Origin: Rallus limicola
Lineage: Eukaryota > Chordata > Aves > Gruiformes > Rallidae
Direction: 5' to 3'
Assembly: GCA_022605955.1 (NCBI GenBank)
Contig: JAKCOZ010000099.1
Location: 372,001-436,000, forward strand
Length of the DNA: 64,000 nucleotides
Position 1 is the first letter of the stretch; each line of letters begins with the position of its first letter. A program made the translations under genes and the position numbers. Under the pieces are notes generated by a model that was not told the DNA's origin, searched no databases, and was given only the letters and a program-made list of their open reading frames with translations. Positions 39,320 through 53,000 of the stretch are shown piece by piece.

Positions 39320-42300
39320 GTGCTTTTCTCGGCCCTAGCAGACTGCAGTTCAAAACATGCTAAACGTCCAGCAATAACTCCCAAAGTAAAGAAGCTAGGC
39401 CTGAAAGGCATAGCTTGTCTGAAACCTCCTAACAGGACACACGAGCAGACCCTGTCACTTTGGCTCTCAGCCTTTTCCTTTGCCTGGAAAGAGGGAACAT
39501 GCCTGGAACCTCCTACGGTGCTTTTCTCGGCCCTAGCAGACTGCAGTTCAAAACATGCTAAACGTCCAGCAATAACTTCTAAAGTAAAGAAGCTAGGCCT
39601 GAAAGGCATAGCTCGTCTGAAACCTCCTAACAGGACACAAGAGCAGACCCTGTCACTTTGGCTCTCAGCCTTTTCCTTTGCCTGGAAAGAGGGAACATGC
39701 CTGGAACCTCCTACGGTGCTTTTCTCGGCCCTAGCAGACTGCAGTTCAAAACATGCTAAACGTCCAGCAATAACTCCCAAAGTAAAGAAGCTAGGCCTGA
39801 AAGGCATAGCTTGTCTGAAACCTCCTGACAGGACACACGAGCAGACCCTGTCACTTTGGCTCTCAGCTTTTTCCTTTGCCTGGAAAGAGGGAACATGCCT
39901 GGAACCTCCTACGGTGCTTTTCTCGGCCCTAGCAGACTGCAGTTCAAAACATGCTAAACGTCCAGCAATAACTCCCAAAGTAAAGAAGCTAGGCCTGAAA
40001 GGCATAGCTCGTCTGAAACCTCCTAACAGGACACACGAGCAGACCCTGTCACTTTGGCTCTCAGCCTTTTCCTTTGCCTGGAAAGAGGGAACATGCCTGG
40101 AACCTCCTACGGTGCTTTTCTCGGCCCTAGCAGACTGCAGTTCAAAACATGCTAAACGTCCAGCAATAACTTCTAAAGTAAAGAAGCTAGGCCTGAAAGG
40201 CATAGCTCGTCTGAAACCTCCTAACAGGACACAAGAGCAGACCCTGTCACTTTGGCTCTCAGCCTTTTCCTTTGCCTGGAAAGAGGGAACATGCCTGGAA
40301 CCTCCTACGGTGCTTTTCTCGGCCCTAGCAGACTGCAGTTCAAAACATGCTAAACGTCCAGCAATAACTCCCAAAGTAAAGAAGCTAGGCCTGAAAGGCA
40401 TAGCTTGTCTGAAACCTCCTGACAGGACACACGAGCAGACCCTGTCACTTTGGCTCTCAGCTTTTTCCTTTGCCTGGAAAGAGGGAACATGCCTGAAACC
40501 TCCTAAGGTGCTTTTCTCTGCCCTAGCAGACTGCAGTTCAAAACATGCTAAACGTCCAGCAATAACTTCTAAAGTAAAGAAGCTAGGCCTGAAAGGCATA
40601 GCTCGTCTGAAACCTCCTAACAGGACACAAGAGCAGACCCTGTCACTTTGGCTCTCAGCCTTTTCCTTTGCCTGGAAAGAGGGAACATGCCTGGAACCTC
40701 CTACGGTGCTTTTCTCGGCCCTAGCAGACTGCAGTTCAAAACATGCTAAACGTCCAGCAATAACTCCCAAAGTAAAGAAGCTAGGCCTGAAAGGCATAGC
40801 TTGTCTGAAACCTCCTGACAGGACACACGAGCAGACCCTGTCACTTTGGCTCTCAGCTTTTTCCTTTGCCTGGAAAGAGGGAACATGCCTGGAACCTCCT
40901 ACTGTGCTTTTCTCAGCCCTAGCAGACTGCAGTTCAAAACATGCTAAACGTCCAGCAATAACTCCCAAAGTAAAGAAGCTAGGCCTGAAAGGCATAGCTT
41001 GTCTGAAACCTCCTAACAGGACACACGAGCAGACCCTGTCACTTTGACTCTCAGCCTTTTCCTTTGCCTGGAAAGAGGGAACATGCCTGAAACCTCCTAA
41101 GGTGCTTTTCTCTGCCCTAGCAGACTGCAGTTCAAAACATGCTAAACGTCCAGCAATAACTCCCAAAGTAAAGAAGCTAGGCCTGAAAGGCATAGCTCGT
41201 CTGAAACCTCCTAACAGGACACACGAGCAGACCCTGTCACTTTGGCTCTCAGCCTTTTCCTTTGCCTGGAAAGAGGGAACATGCCTGGAACCTCCTACGG
41301 TGCTTTTCTCGGCCCTAGCAGACTGCAGGTCACAACATGCTAAACGTCCAGCAATAACTCCCAAAGTAAAGAAGCTAGGCCTGAAAGGCATAGCTTGTCT
41401 GAAACCTCCTAACAGGACACACGAGCAGACCCTGTCACTTTGACTCTCAGCCTTTTCCTTTGCCTGGAAAGAGGGAACATGCCTGGAACCTCCTACGGTG
41501 CTTTTCTCGGCCCTAGCAGACTGCAGTTCAAAACATGCTAAACGTCCAGCAATAACTCCCAAAGTAAAGAAGCTAGGCCTGAAAGGCATAGCTCGTCTGA
41601 AACCTCCTAACAGGACACATGAGCAGACCCTGTCACTTTGGCTCTCAGCCTTTTCCTTTGCCTGGAAAGAGGGAACATGCCTGGAACCTCCTACGGTGCT
41701 TTTCTCGGCCCTAGCAGACTGCAGTTCAAAACATGCTAAACGTCCAGCAATAACTCCCAAAGTAAAGAAGCTAGGCATGAAAGGCATAGCTTGTCTGAAA
41801 CCTCCTAACAGGACACACGAGCAGACCCTGTCACTTTGGCTCTCAGCCTTTTCCTTTGCCTGGAAAGAGGGAACATGCCTGGAACCTCCTACGGTGCTTT
41901 TCTCAGCCCTAGCAGACTGCAGATCACAACATGCTAAACGTCCAGCAATAACTCCCAAAGTAAAGAAGCTAGGCCTGAAAGGCATAGCTTGTCTGAAACC
42001 TCCTGACAGGACACACGAGCAGACCCTGTCACTTTGGCTCTCAGCCTTTTCCTTTGCCTGGAAAGAGGGAACATGCCTGGAACCTCCTACGGTGCTTTTC
42101 TCGGCCCTAGCAGACTGCAGTTCAAAACATGCTAAACGTCCAGCAATAACTCCCAAAGTAAAGAAGCTAGGCCTGAAAGGCATAGCTTTTCTGAAACCTC
42201 CTAACAGGACACACGAGCAGACCCTGTCACTTTGGCTCTCAGCCTTTTCCTTTGCCTGGAAAGAGGGAACATGCCTGGAACCTCCTACAGTGCTTTTCTC

Positions 42301-45300
42301 TGCCCTAGCAGACTGCAGTTCAAAACATGCTAAACGTCCAGCAATAACTCCCAAAGTAAAGAAGCTAGGCCTGAAAGGCATAGCTTGTCTGAAACCTCCT
42401 AACAGGACACACGAGCAGACCCTGTCACTTTGGCTCTCAGCCTTTTCCTTTGCCTGGAAAGAGGGAACATGCCTGGAACCTCCTACGGTGCTTTTCTCGG
42501 CCCTAGCAGACTGCAGTTCAAAACATGCTAAACGTCCAGCAATAACTCCCAAAGTAAAGAAGCTAGGCCTGAAAGGCATAGCTTGTCTGAAACCTCCTAA
42601 CAGGACACACGAGCAGACCCTGTCACTTTGGCTCTCAGCCTTTTCCTTTGCCTGGAAAGAGGGAACATGCCTGGAACCTCCTACGGTGCTTTTCTCGGCC
42701 CTAGCAGACTGCAGTTCAAAACATGCTAAACGTCCAGCAATAACTCCCAAAGTAAAGAAGCGAGGCCTGAAAGGCATAGCTTGTCTGAAACCTCCTAACA
42801 GGACACACGAGCAGACCCTGTCACTTTGGCTCTCAGCCTTTTCCTTTGCCTGGAAAGAGGGAACATGCCTGGAACCTCCTACGGTGCTTTTCTCGGCCCT
42901 AGCAGACTGCAGTTCAAAACATGCTAAACGTCCAGCAATAACTCCCAAAGTAAAGAAGCTAGGCCTGAAAGGCATAGCTTGTCTGAAACCCCCTAACAGG
43001 ACACACGAGCAGCCCCTGTCACTTTGGCTCTCAGCCTTTTCCTTTGCCTGGAAAGAGGGAACATGCCTGGAACCTCCTACGGTGCTTTTCTCGGCCCTAG
43101 CAGACTGCAGTTCAAAACATGCTAAACGTCCAGCAATAACTCCCAAAGTAAAGAAGCTAGGCCTGAAAGGCATAGCTTGTCTGAAACCTCCTAACAGGAC
43201 ACACGAGCAGACCCTGTCACTTTGACTCTCAGCCTTTTCCTTTGCCTGGAAAGAGGGAACATGCCTGGAACCTCCTACGGTGCTTTTCTCGGCCCTAGCA
43301 GACTGCAGTTCAAAACATGCTAAACGTCCAGCAATAACTCCCAAAGTAAAGAAGCTAGGCCTGAAAGGCATAGCTCGTCTGAAACCTCCTAACAGGACAC
43401 ACGAGCAGACCCTGTCACTTTGGCTCTCAGCCTTTTCCTTTGCCTGGAAAGAGGGAACATGCCTGGAACCTCCTACGGTGCTTTTCTCGGCCCTAGCAGA
43501 CTGCAGTTCAAAACATGCTAAACGTCCAGCAATAACTTCTAAAGTAAAGAAGCTAGGCCTGAAAGGCATAGCTCGTCTGAAACCTCCTAACAGGACACAC
43601 GAGCAGACCCTGTCACTTTGGCTCTCAGCCTTTTCCTTTGCCTGGAAAGAGGGAACATGCCTGGAACCTCCTACGGTGCTTTTCTCGGCCCTAGCAGACT
43701 GCAGTTCAAAACATGCTAAACGTCCAGCAATAACTCCCAAAGTAAAGAAGCTAGGCCTGAAAGGCATAGCTTGTCTGAAACCTCCTGACAGGACACACGA
43801 GCAGACCCTGTCACTTTGGCTCTCAGCCTTTTCCTTTGCCTGGAAAGAGGGAACATGCCTGGAACCTCCTACGGTGCTTTTCTCGGCCCTAGCAGACTGC
43901 AGTTCAAAACATGCTAAACGTCCAGCAATAACTCCCAAAGTAAAGAAGCTAGGCCTGAAAGGCATAGCTTGTCTGAAACCTCCTAACAGGACACACGAGC
44001 AGACCCTGTCACTTTGACTCTCAGCCTTTTCCTTTGCCTGGAAAGAGGGAACATGCCTGAAACCTCCTAAGGTGCTTTTCTCGGCCCTAGCAGACTGCAG
44101 TTCAAAACATGCTAAACGTCCAGCAATAACTCCCAAAGTAAAGAAGCTAGGCCTGAAAGGCATAGCTCGTCTGAAACCTCCTAACAGGACACACGAGCAG
44201 ACCCTGTCACTTTGGCTCTCAGCCTTTTCCTTTGCCTGGAAAGAGGGAACATGCCTGGAACCTCCTACGGTGCTTTTCTCGGCCCTAGCAGACTGCAGTT
44301 CAAAACATGCTAAACGTCCAGACATAACTCCCAAAGTAAAGAAGCTAGGCCTGAAAGGCATAGCTTGTCTGAAACCTCCTGACAGGACACACGAGCAGAC
44401 CCTGTCACTTTGGCTCTCAGCCTTTTCCTTTGCCTGGAAAGAGGGAACATGCCTGGAACCTCCTACGGTGCTTTTCTCGGCCCTAGCAGACTGCAGGTCA
44501 CAACATGCTAAACGTCCAGCAATAACTCCCAAAGTAAAGAAGCTAGGCCTGAAAGGCATAGCTTGTCTGAAACCTCCTAACAGGACACACGAGCAGACCC
44601 TGTCACTTTGGCTCTCAGCCTTTTCCTTTGCCTGGAAAGAGGGAACATGCCTGGAACATCCTACGGTGCTTTTCTCGGCCCTAGCAGACTGCAGTTCAAA
44701 ACATGCTAAACGTCCAGCAATAACTCCCAAAGTAAAGAAGCTAGGCCTGAAAGGCATAGCTCGTCTGAAACCTCCTAACAGGACACACGAGCAGACCCTG
44801 TCACTTTGGCTCTCAGCCTTTTCCTTTGCCTGGAAAGAGGGAACATGCCTGGAACCTCCTACGGTGCTTTTCTCGGCCCTAGCAGACTGCAGTTCAAAAC
44901 ATGCTAAACGTCCAGCAATAACTCCCAAAGTAAAGAAGCTAGGCCTGAAAGGCATAGGTTGTCTGAAACCTCCTAACAGGACACACGAGCAGACCCTGTC
45001 ACTTTGGCTCTCAGCCTTTTCCTTTGCCTGGAAAGAGGGAACATGCCTGGAACCTCCTACGGTGCTTTTCTCGGCCCTAGCAGACTGCAGTTCAAAACAT
45101 GCTAAACGTCCAGCAATAACTCCCAAAGTAAAGAAGCTAGGCCTGAAAGGCATAGCTTGTCTGAAACCTCCTAACAGGACACACGAGCAGACCCTGTCAC
45201 TTTGGCTCTCAGCCTTTCCCTTTGCCTGGAAAGAGGGAACATGCCTGGAACCTCCTACGGTGCTTTTCTCGGCCCTAGCAGACTGCAGTTCAAAACATGC

Positions 45301-46520
45301 TAAACGTCCAGCAATAACTCCCAAAGTAAAGAAGCTAGGCCTGAAAGGCATAGCTTGTCTGAAACCCCCTAACAGGACACACGAGCAGACCCTGTCACTT
45401 TGGCTCTCAGCCTTTTCCTTTGCCTGGAAAGAGGGAACATGCCTGGAACCTCCTACGGTGCTTTTCTCGGCCCTAGCAGACTGCAGTTCAAAACATGCTA
45501 AACGTCCAGCAATAACTCCCAAAGTAAAGAAGCTAGGCCTGAAAGGCATAGCTTGTCTGAAACCTCCTAACAGGACACACGAGCAGACCCTGTCACTTTG
45601 GCTCTCAGCCTTTTCCTTTGCCTGGAAAGAGGGAACATGCCTGGAACCTCCTACGGTGCTTTACTCGGCCCTAGCATACTGCAGTTCAAAACATGCTAAA
45701 CGTCCAGCAATAACTCCCAAAGTAAAGAAGCTAGGCCTGAAAGGCATAGCTCGTCTGAAACCTCCTAACAGGACACACGAGCAGACCCTGTCACTTTGGC
45801 TCTCAGCCTTTTCCTTTGCCTGGAAAGAGGGAACATGCCTGGAACCTCCTACGGTGCTTTTCTCGGCCCTAGCAGACTGCAGTTCAAAACATGCTAAACG
45901 TCCAGCAATAACTCCCAAAGTAAAGAAGCTAGGCCTGAAAGGCATAGCTTGTCTGAAACCTCCTAACAGGACACACGAGCAGACCCTGTCACTTTGACTC
46001 TCAGCCTTTTCCTTTGCCTGGAAAGAGGGAACATGCCTGGAACCTCCTACGGTGCTTTTCTCGGCCCTAGCAGACTGCAGTTCAAAACATGCTAAACGTC
46101 CAGCAATAACTCCCAAAGTAAAGAAGCTAGGCCTGAAAGGCATAGCTTGTCTGAAACCTCCTAACAGGACACAGGAGCAGACCCTGTCACTTTGGCTCTC
46201 AGCCTTTTCCTTTGCCTGGAAAGAGGGAACATGCCTGGAACCTCCTACGGTGCTTTTCTCGGCCCTAGCAGACTGCAGTTCAAAACATGCTAAACGTCCA
46301 GCAATAACTCCCAAAGTAAAGAAGCTAGGCCTGAAAGGCATAGCTTGTCTAAAACCTCCTAACAGGACACACGAGCAGACCCTGTCACTTTGGCTCTCAG
46401 CCTTTTCCTTTGCCTGGAAAGAGGGAACATGCCTGGAACCTCCTACGGTGCTTTTCTCGGCCCTAGCAGACTGCAGTTCAAAACATGCTAAACGTCCAGC
46501 AATAACTCCCAAAGTAAAGA

Positions 46521-46543
46521 AGCTAGGCCTTTCAGGCCTAGCT
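46521..46543. other. Perfect palindrome monomer 2 (copy C)
   Basis: Identical palindrome 17,820 bp after the first, in the corresponding monomer of copy C. It was inherited by HOR duplication and not formed anew. Confidence 0.9.
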
Positions 46544-47635
46544 CGTCTGAAACCTCCTAACAGGACACACGAGCAGACCCTGTCACTTTGGCTCTCAGCC
46601 TTTTCCCTTGCCTGGAAAGAGGGAACATGCCTGGAACCTCCTACGGTGCTTTTCTCGGCCCTAGCAGACTGCAGTTCAAAACATGCTAAACGTCCAGCAA
46701 TAACTCCCAAAGTAAAGAAGCTAGGCCTGAAAGGCATAGCTTGTCTGAAACCTCCTAACAGGACACACGAGCAGACCCTGTCACTTTGGCTCTCAGCCTT
46801 TTCCTTTGCCTGGAAAGAGGGAACATGCCTGGAACCTCCTACGGTGCTTTTCTCGGCCCTAGCAGACTGCAGTTCAAAACATGCTAAACGTCCAGCAATA
46901 ACTCCCAAAGTAAAGAAGCTAGGCCTGAAAGGCATAGCTTGTCTGAAACCTCCTAACAGGACACACGAGCAGACCCTGTCACTTTGGCTCTCAGCCTTTT
47001 CCTTTGCCTGGAAAGAGGGAACATGCCTGGAACCTCCTACGGTGCTTTTCTCGGCCCTAGCAGACTGCAGTTCAAAACATGCTAAACGTCCAGCAATAAC
47101 TCCCAAAGTAAAGAAGCTAGGCCTGAAAGGCATAGCTTGTCTGAAACCTCCTAACAGGACACACGAGCAGACCCTGTCACTTTGGCTCTCAGCCTTTTCC
47201 TTTGCCTGGAAAGAGGGAACATGCCTGGAACCTCCTACGGTGCTTTTCTCGGCCCTAGCAGACTGCAGGTCACAACATGCTAAACGTCCAGCAATAACTC
47301 CCAAAGTAAAGAAGCTAGGCCTGAAAGGCATAGCTTGTCTGAAACCTCCTAACAGGACACACGAGCAGACCCTGTCACTTTGGCTCTCAGCCTTTTCCTT
47401 TGCCTGGAAAGAGGGAACATGCCTGGAACCTCCTACGGTGCTTTTCTCGGCCCTAGCAGACTGCAGTTCAAAACATGCTAAACGTCCAGCAATAACTCCC
47501 AAAGTAAAGAAGCTAGGCCTGAAAGGCATAGCTTGTCTGAAACCCCCTAACAGGACACACGAGCAGACCCTGTCACTTTGGCTCTCAGCCTTTTCCTTTG
47601 CCTGGAAAGATGGAACATGCCTGGAACCTCCTACG

Positions 47636-47833
47636 GTGCTTTTATCGGCCCTAGCAGACTGCAGATCAAAACATGCTAAACGTCCAGCAATAACTCCCAA
47701 AGTAAAGAAGCTAGGCCTGAAAGGCATAGCTTGTCTGAAACCTCCTAACAGGACACACGAGCAGACCCTGTCACTTTGGCTCTCAGCCTTTTCCTTTGCC
47801 TGGAAAGAGGGAACATGCCTGGAACCTCCTACA
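47636..47833. repeat. Chimeric junction monomer
   Basis: This monomer starts like the ninth member of the 22-monomer block of copy A (29,816, with TTTATCGG) and continues like the eleventh member (CAGATC rather than CAGTTC, then plain AGCTTGTCTG and followed by CCTACAGTGC with TCTCTGCCC). The two members between are absent. The switch lies in the roughly 20 bp between TTTATCGG and CAGATC. One base, AAAAC rather than ACAAC, fits the plain monomer rather than the eleventh, so a small patch or point change accompanies the junction. Confidence 0.75.
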
Positions 47834-50011
47834 GTGCTTTTCTCTGCCCTAGCAGACTGCAGTTCAAAACATGCTAAACGTCCAGCAATAACTCCCAAAG
47901 TAAAGAAGCTAGGCCTGAAAGGCATAGCTTGTCTGAAACCTCCTAACAGGACACACGAGCAGACCCTGTCACTTTGGCTCTCAGCCTTTTCCTTTGCCTG
48001 GAAAGAGGGAACATGCCTGGAACCTCCTACGGTGCTTTTCTCGGCCCTAGCAGACTGCAGTTCAAAACATGCTAAACGTCCAGCAATAACTCCCAAAGTA
48101 AAGAAGCTAGGCCTGAAAGGCATAGCTTGTCTGAAACCTCCTAACAGGACACACGAGCAGACCCTGTCACTTTGGCTCTCAGCCTTTTCCTTTGCCTGGA
48201 AAGAGGGAACATGCCTGGAACCTCCTACGGTGCTTTTCTCGGCCCTAGCAGACTGCAGTTCAAAACATGCTAAACGTCCAGCAATAACTCCCAAAGTAAA
48301 GAAGCGAGGCCTGAAAGGCATAGCTTGTCTGAAACCTCCTAACAGGACACACGAGCAGACCCTGTCACTTTGGCTCTCAGCCTTTTCCTTTGCCTGGAAA
48401 GAGGGAACATGCCTGGAACCTCCTACGGTGCTTTTCTCGGCCCTAGCAGACTGCAGTTCAAAACATGCTAAACGTCCAGCAATAACTCCCAAAGTAAAGA
48501 AGCTAGGCCTGAAAGGCATAGCTCGTCTGAAACCTCCTAACAGGACACACGAGCAGACCCTGTCACTTTGGCTCTCAGCCTTTTCCTTTGCCTGGAAAGA
48601 GGGAACATGCCTGGAACCTCCTACGGTGCTTTTCTCGGCCCTAGCAGACTGCAGGTCACAACATGCTAAACGTCCAGCAATAACTCCCAAAGTAAAGAAG
48701 CTAGGCCTGAAAGGCATAGCTTGTCTGAAACCTCCTGACAGGCCACACGAGCAGACCCTGTCACTTTGGCTCTCAGCCTTTTCCTTTGCCTGGAAAGAGG
48801 GAACATGCCTGGAACATCCTACGGTGCTTTTCTCGGCCCTAGCAGACTGCAGTTCAAAACATGCTAAACGTCCAGCAATAACTCCCAAAGAAAAGAAGCT
48901 AGGCCTGAAAGGCATAGCTCGTCTGAAACCTCCTAACAGGACACACGAGCAGACCCTGTCACTTTGGCTCTCAGCCTTTTCCTTTGCCTGGAAAGAGGGA
49001 ACATGCCTGGAACCTCCTACGGTGCTTTTCTCGGCCCTAGCAGACTGCAGTTCAAAACATGCTAAACGTCCAGCAATAACTCCCAAAGTAAAGAAGCTAG
49101 GCCTGAAAGGCATAGGTTGTCTGAAACCTCCTAACAGGACACACGAGCAGACCCTGTCACTTTGGCTCTCAGCCTTTTCCTTTGCCTGGAAAGAGGGAAC
49201 ATGCCTGGAACCTCCTACGGTGCTTTTCTCGGCCCTAGCAGACTGCAGTTCAAAACATGCTAAACGTCCAGCAATAACTCCCAAAGTAAAGAAGCTAGGC
49301 CTGAAAGGCATAGCTTGTCTGAAACCTCCTAACAGGACACACGAGCAGACCCTGTCACTTTGGCTCTCAGCCTTTCCCTTTGCCTGGAAAGAGGGAACAT
49401 GCCTGGAACCTCCTACGGTGCTTTTCTCGGCCCTAGCAGACTGCAGTTCAAAACATGCTAAACGTCCAGCAATAACTCCCAAAGTAAAGAAGCTAGGCCT
49501 GAAAGGCATAGCTCGTCTGAAACCTCCTAACAGGACACACGAGCAGACCCTGTCACTTTGGCTCTCAGCCTTTTCCTTTGCCTGGAAAGAGGGAACATGC
49601 CTGGAACCTCCTACGGTGCTTTTCTCGGCCCTAGCAGACTGCAGTTCAAAACATGCTAAACGTCCAGCAATAACTCCCAAAGTAAAGAAGCTAGGCCTGA
49701 AAGGCATAGCTTGTCTGAAACCTCCTAACAGGACACACGAGCAGACCCTGTCACTTTGGCTCTCAGCCTTTTCCTTTGCCTGGAAAGAGGGAACATGCCT
49801 GGAACCTCCTACGGTGCTTTTCTCGGCCCTAGCAGACTGCAGTTCAAAACATGCTAAACGTCCAGCAATAACTCCCAAAGTAAAGAAGCTAGGCCTGAAA
49901 GGCATAGCTTGTCTGAAACCTCCAAACAGGACACACGAGCAGACCCTGTCACTTTGACTCTCAGCCTTTTCCTTTGCCTGGAAAGAGGGAACATGCCTGG
50001 AACCTCCTACG

Positions 50012-53000
50012 GTGCTTTTCTCGGCCCTAGCAGACTGCAGTTCAAAACATGCTAAACGTCCAGCAATAACTCCCAAAGTAAAGAAGCTAGGCCTGAAAGG
50101 CATAGCTTGTCTGAAACCTCCTAACAGGACACACGAGCAGACCCTGTCACTTTGGCTCTCAGCCTTTTCCTTTGCCTGGAAAGAGGGAACATGCCTGGAA
50201 CCTCCTACGGTGCTTTTCTCGGCCCTAGCAGACTGCAGTTCAAAACATGCTAAACGTCCAGCAATAACTCCCAAAGTAAAGAAGCTAGGCCTTTCAGGCC
50301 TAGCTCGTCTGAAACCTCCTAACAGGACACACGAGCAGACCCTGTCACTTTGGCTCTCAGCCTTTTCCTTTGCCTGGAAAGAGGGAACATGCCTGGAACC
50401 TCCTACGGTGCTTTTCTCGGCCCTAGCAGACTGCAGTTCAAAACATGCTAAACGTCCAGCAATAACTCCCAAAGTAAAGAAGCTAGGCCTGAAAGGCATA
50501 GCTTGTCTGAAACCTCCTAACAGGACACACGAGCAGACCCTGTCACTTTGGCTCTCAGCCTTTTCCTTTGCCTGGAAAGAGGGAACATGCCTGGAACCTC
50601 CTACGGTGCTTTTCTCGGCCCTAGCAGACTGCAGTTCAAAACATGCTAAACGTCCAGCAATAACTCCCAAAGTAAAGAAGCTAGGCCTGAAAGGCATAGC
50701 TTGTCTGAAACCTCCTAACAGGACACACGAGCAGACCCTGTCACTTTGGCTCTCAGCCTTTTCCTTTGCCTGGAAAGAGGGAACATGCCTGGAACCTCCT
50801 ACGGTGCTTTTCTCGGCCCTAGCAGACTGCAGTTCAAAACATGCTAAACGTCCAGCAATAACTCCCAAAGTAAAGAAGCGAGGCCTGAAAGGCATAGCTT
50901 GTCTGAAACCTCCTAACAGGACACACGAGCAGACCCTGTCACTTTGGCTCTCAGCCTTTTCCTTTGCCTGGAAAGAGGGAACATGCCTGGAACCTCCTAC
51001 GGTGCTTTTCTCGGCCCTAGCAGACTGCAGTTCAAAACATGCTAAACGTCCAGCAATAACTCCCAAAGAAAAGAAGCTAGGCCTGAAAGGCATAGCTTGT
51101 CTGAAACCTCCTAACAGGACACACGAGCAGACCCTGTCACTTTGACTCTCAGCCTTTTCCTTTGCCTGGAAAGAGGGAACATGCCTGGAACCTCCTACGG
51201 TGCTTTTATCGGCCCTAGCAGACTGCAGTTCAAAACATGCTAAACGTCCAGCAATAACTCCCAAAGTAAAGAAGCTAGGCCTGAAAGGCATAGCTCGTCT
51301 GAAACCTCCTAACAGGACACATGAGCAGACCCTGTCACTTTGGCTCTCAGCCTTTTCCTTTGCCTGGAAAGAGGGAACATGCCTGGAACCTCCTACGGTG
51401 CTTTTCTCGGCCCTAGCAGACTGCAGTTCAAAACATGCTAAACGTCCAGCAATAACTCCCAAAGCAAAGAAGCTAGGCATGAAAGGCATAGCTTGTCTGA
51501 AACCTCCTAACAGGACACACGAGCAGACCCTGTCACTTTGGCTCTCAGCCTTTTCCTTTGCCTGGAAAGAGGGAACATGCCTGGAACCTCCTACGGTGCT
51601 TTTCTCAGCCCTAGCAGACTGCAGATCACAACATGCTAAACGTCCAGCAATAACTCCCAAAGTAAAGAAGCTAGGCCTGAAAGGCATAGCTTGTCTGAAA
51701 CCTCCTAACAGGACACACGAGCAGACCCTGTCACTTTGGCTCTCAGCCTTTTCCTTTGCCTGGAAAGAGGGAACATGCCTGGAACCTCCTACAGTGCTTT
51801 TCTCTGCCCTAGCAGACTGCAGTTCAAAACATGCTAAACGTCCAGCAATAACTCCCAAAGTAAAGAAGCTAGGCCTGAAAGGCATAGCTTGTCTGAAACC
51901 TCCTAACAGGACACACGAGCAGACCCTGTCACTTTGGCTCTCAGCCTTTTCCTTTGCCTGGAAAGAGGGAACATGCCTGGAACCTCCTACGGTGCTTTTC
52001 TCGGCCCTAGCAGACTGCAGTTCAAAACATGCTAAATGTCCAGCAATAACTCCCAAAGTAAAGAAGCTAGGCCTGAAAGGCATAGCTTGTCTGAAACCTC
52101 CTAACAGGACACACGAGCAGACCCTGTCACTTTGGCTCTCAGCCTTTTCCTTTGCCTGGAAAGAGGGAACATGCCTGGAACCTCCTACGGTGCTTTTCTC
52201 GGCCCTAGCAGACTGCAGTTCAAAACATGCTAAACGTCCAGCAATAACTCCCAAAGTAAAGAAGCGAGGCCTGAAAGGCATAGCTTGTCTGAAACCTCCT
52301 AACAGGACACACGAGCAGACCCTGTCACTTTGGCTCTCAGCCTTTTCCTTTGCCTGGAAAGAGGGAACATGCCTGGAACCTCCTACGGTGCTTTTCTCGG
52401 CCCTAGCAGACTGCAGTTCAAAACATGCTAAACGTCCAGACATAACTCCCAAAGTAAAGAAGCTAGGCCTGAAAGGCATAGCTCGTCTGAAACCTCCTAA
52501 CAGGACACACGAGCAGACCCTGTCACTTTGGCTCTCAGCCTTTTCCTTTGCCTGGAAAGAGGGAACATGCCTGGAACCTCCTACGGTGCTTTTCTCGGCC
52601 CTAGCAGACTGCAGGTCACAACATGCTAAACGTCCAGCAATAACTCCCAAAGTAAAGAAGCTAGGCCTGAAAGGCATAGCTTGTCTGAAACCTCCTGACA
52701 GGCCACACGAGCAGACCCTGTCACTTTGGCTCTCAGCCTTTTCCTTTGCCTGGAAAGAGGGAACATGCCTGGAACCTCCTACGGTGCTTTTCTCGGCCCT
52801 AGCAGACTGCAGTTCAAAACATGCTAAACGTCCAGCAATAACTCCCAAAGAAAAGAAGCTAGGCCTGAAAGGCATAGCTCGTCTGAAACCTCCTAACAGG
52901 ACACACGAGCAGACCCTGTCACTTTGGCTCTCAGCCTTTTCCTTTGCCTGGAAAGAGGGAACATGCCTGGAACCTCCTACGGTGCTTTTCTCGGCCCTAG

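Larger units (their letters stand above)
27841..45549 (-). other. Longest periodic open frame; not considered a gene
   Basis: One minus-strand frame stays open here for 5,902 codons as an 89-fold reiteration of a 66-residue unit. It is bounded by a TTA-to-stop change at 27,841 (TTTACTCGG) and the same change at 45,661. The openness follows from a period divisible by three and a consensus with no stop in that frame. Substitutions show no obvious bias to silent positions, the plus strand is similarly open in another frame, and no promoter, intron pattern or polyadenylation signal was found. Translation is very unlikely. Confidence 0.6.
39320..50011. repeat. Large HOR copy C (54 monomers, 10,692 bp)
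   Basis: TGA spacing is 9, 2, 9, 4, 10, 20. It matches copy A at an offset of 17,820 bp (90 monomers) up to about 47,640. Beyond that the offset becomes 17,424 bp because two monomers are missing. It ends, like A, with a CCTCCAAACAGG/TGA monomer. Private variants include ACACAGGAG near 46,171 and AAAGATGGAAC near 47,610. A plus B together make one 90-monomer period. Confidence 0.85.
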
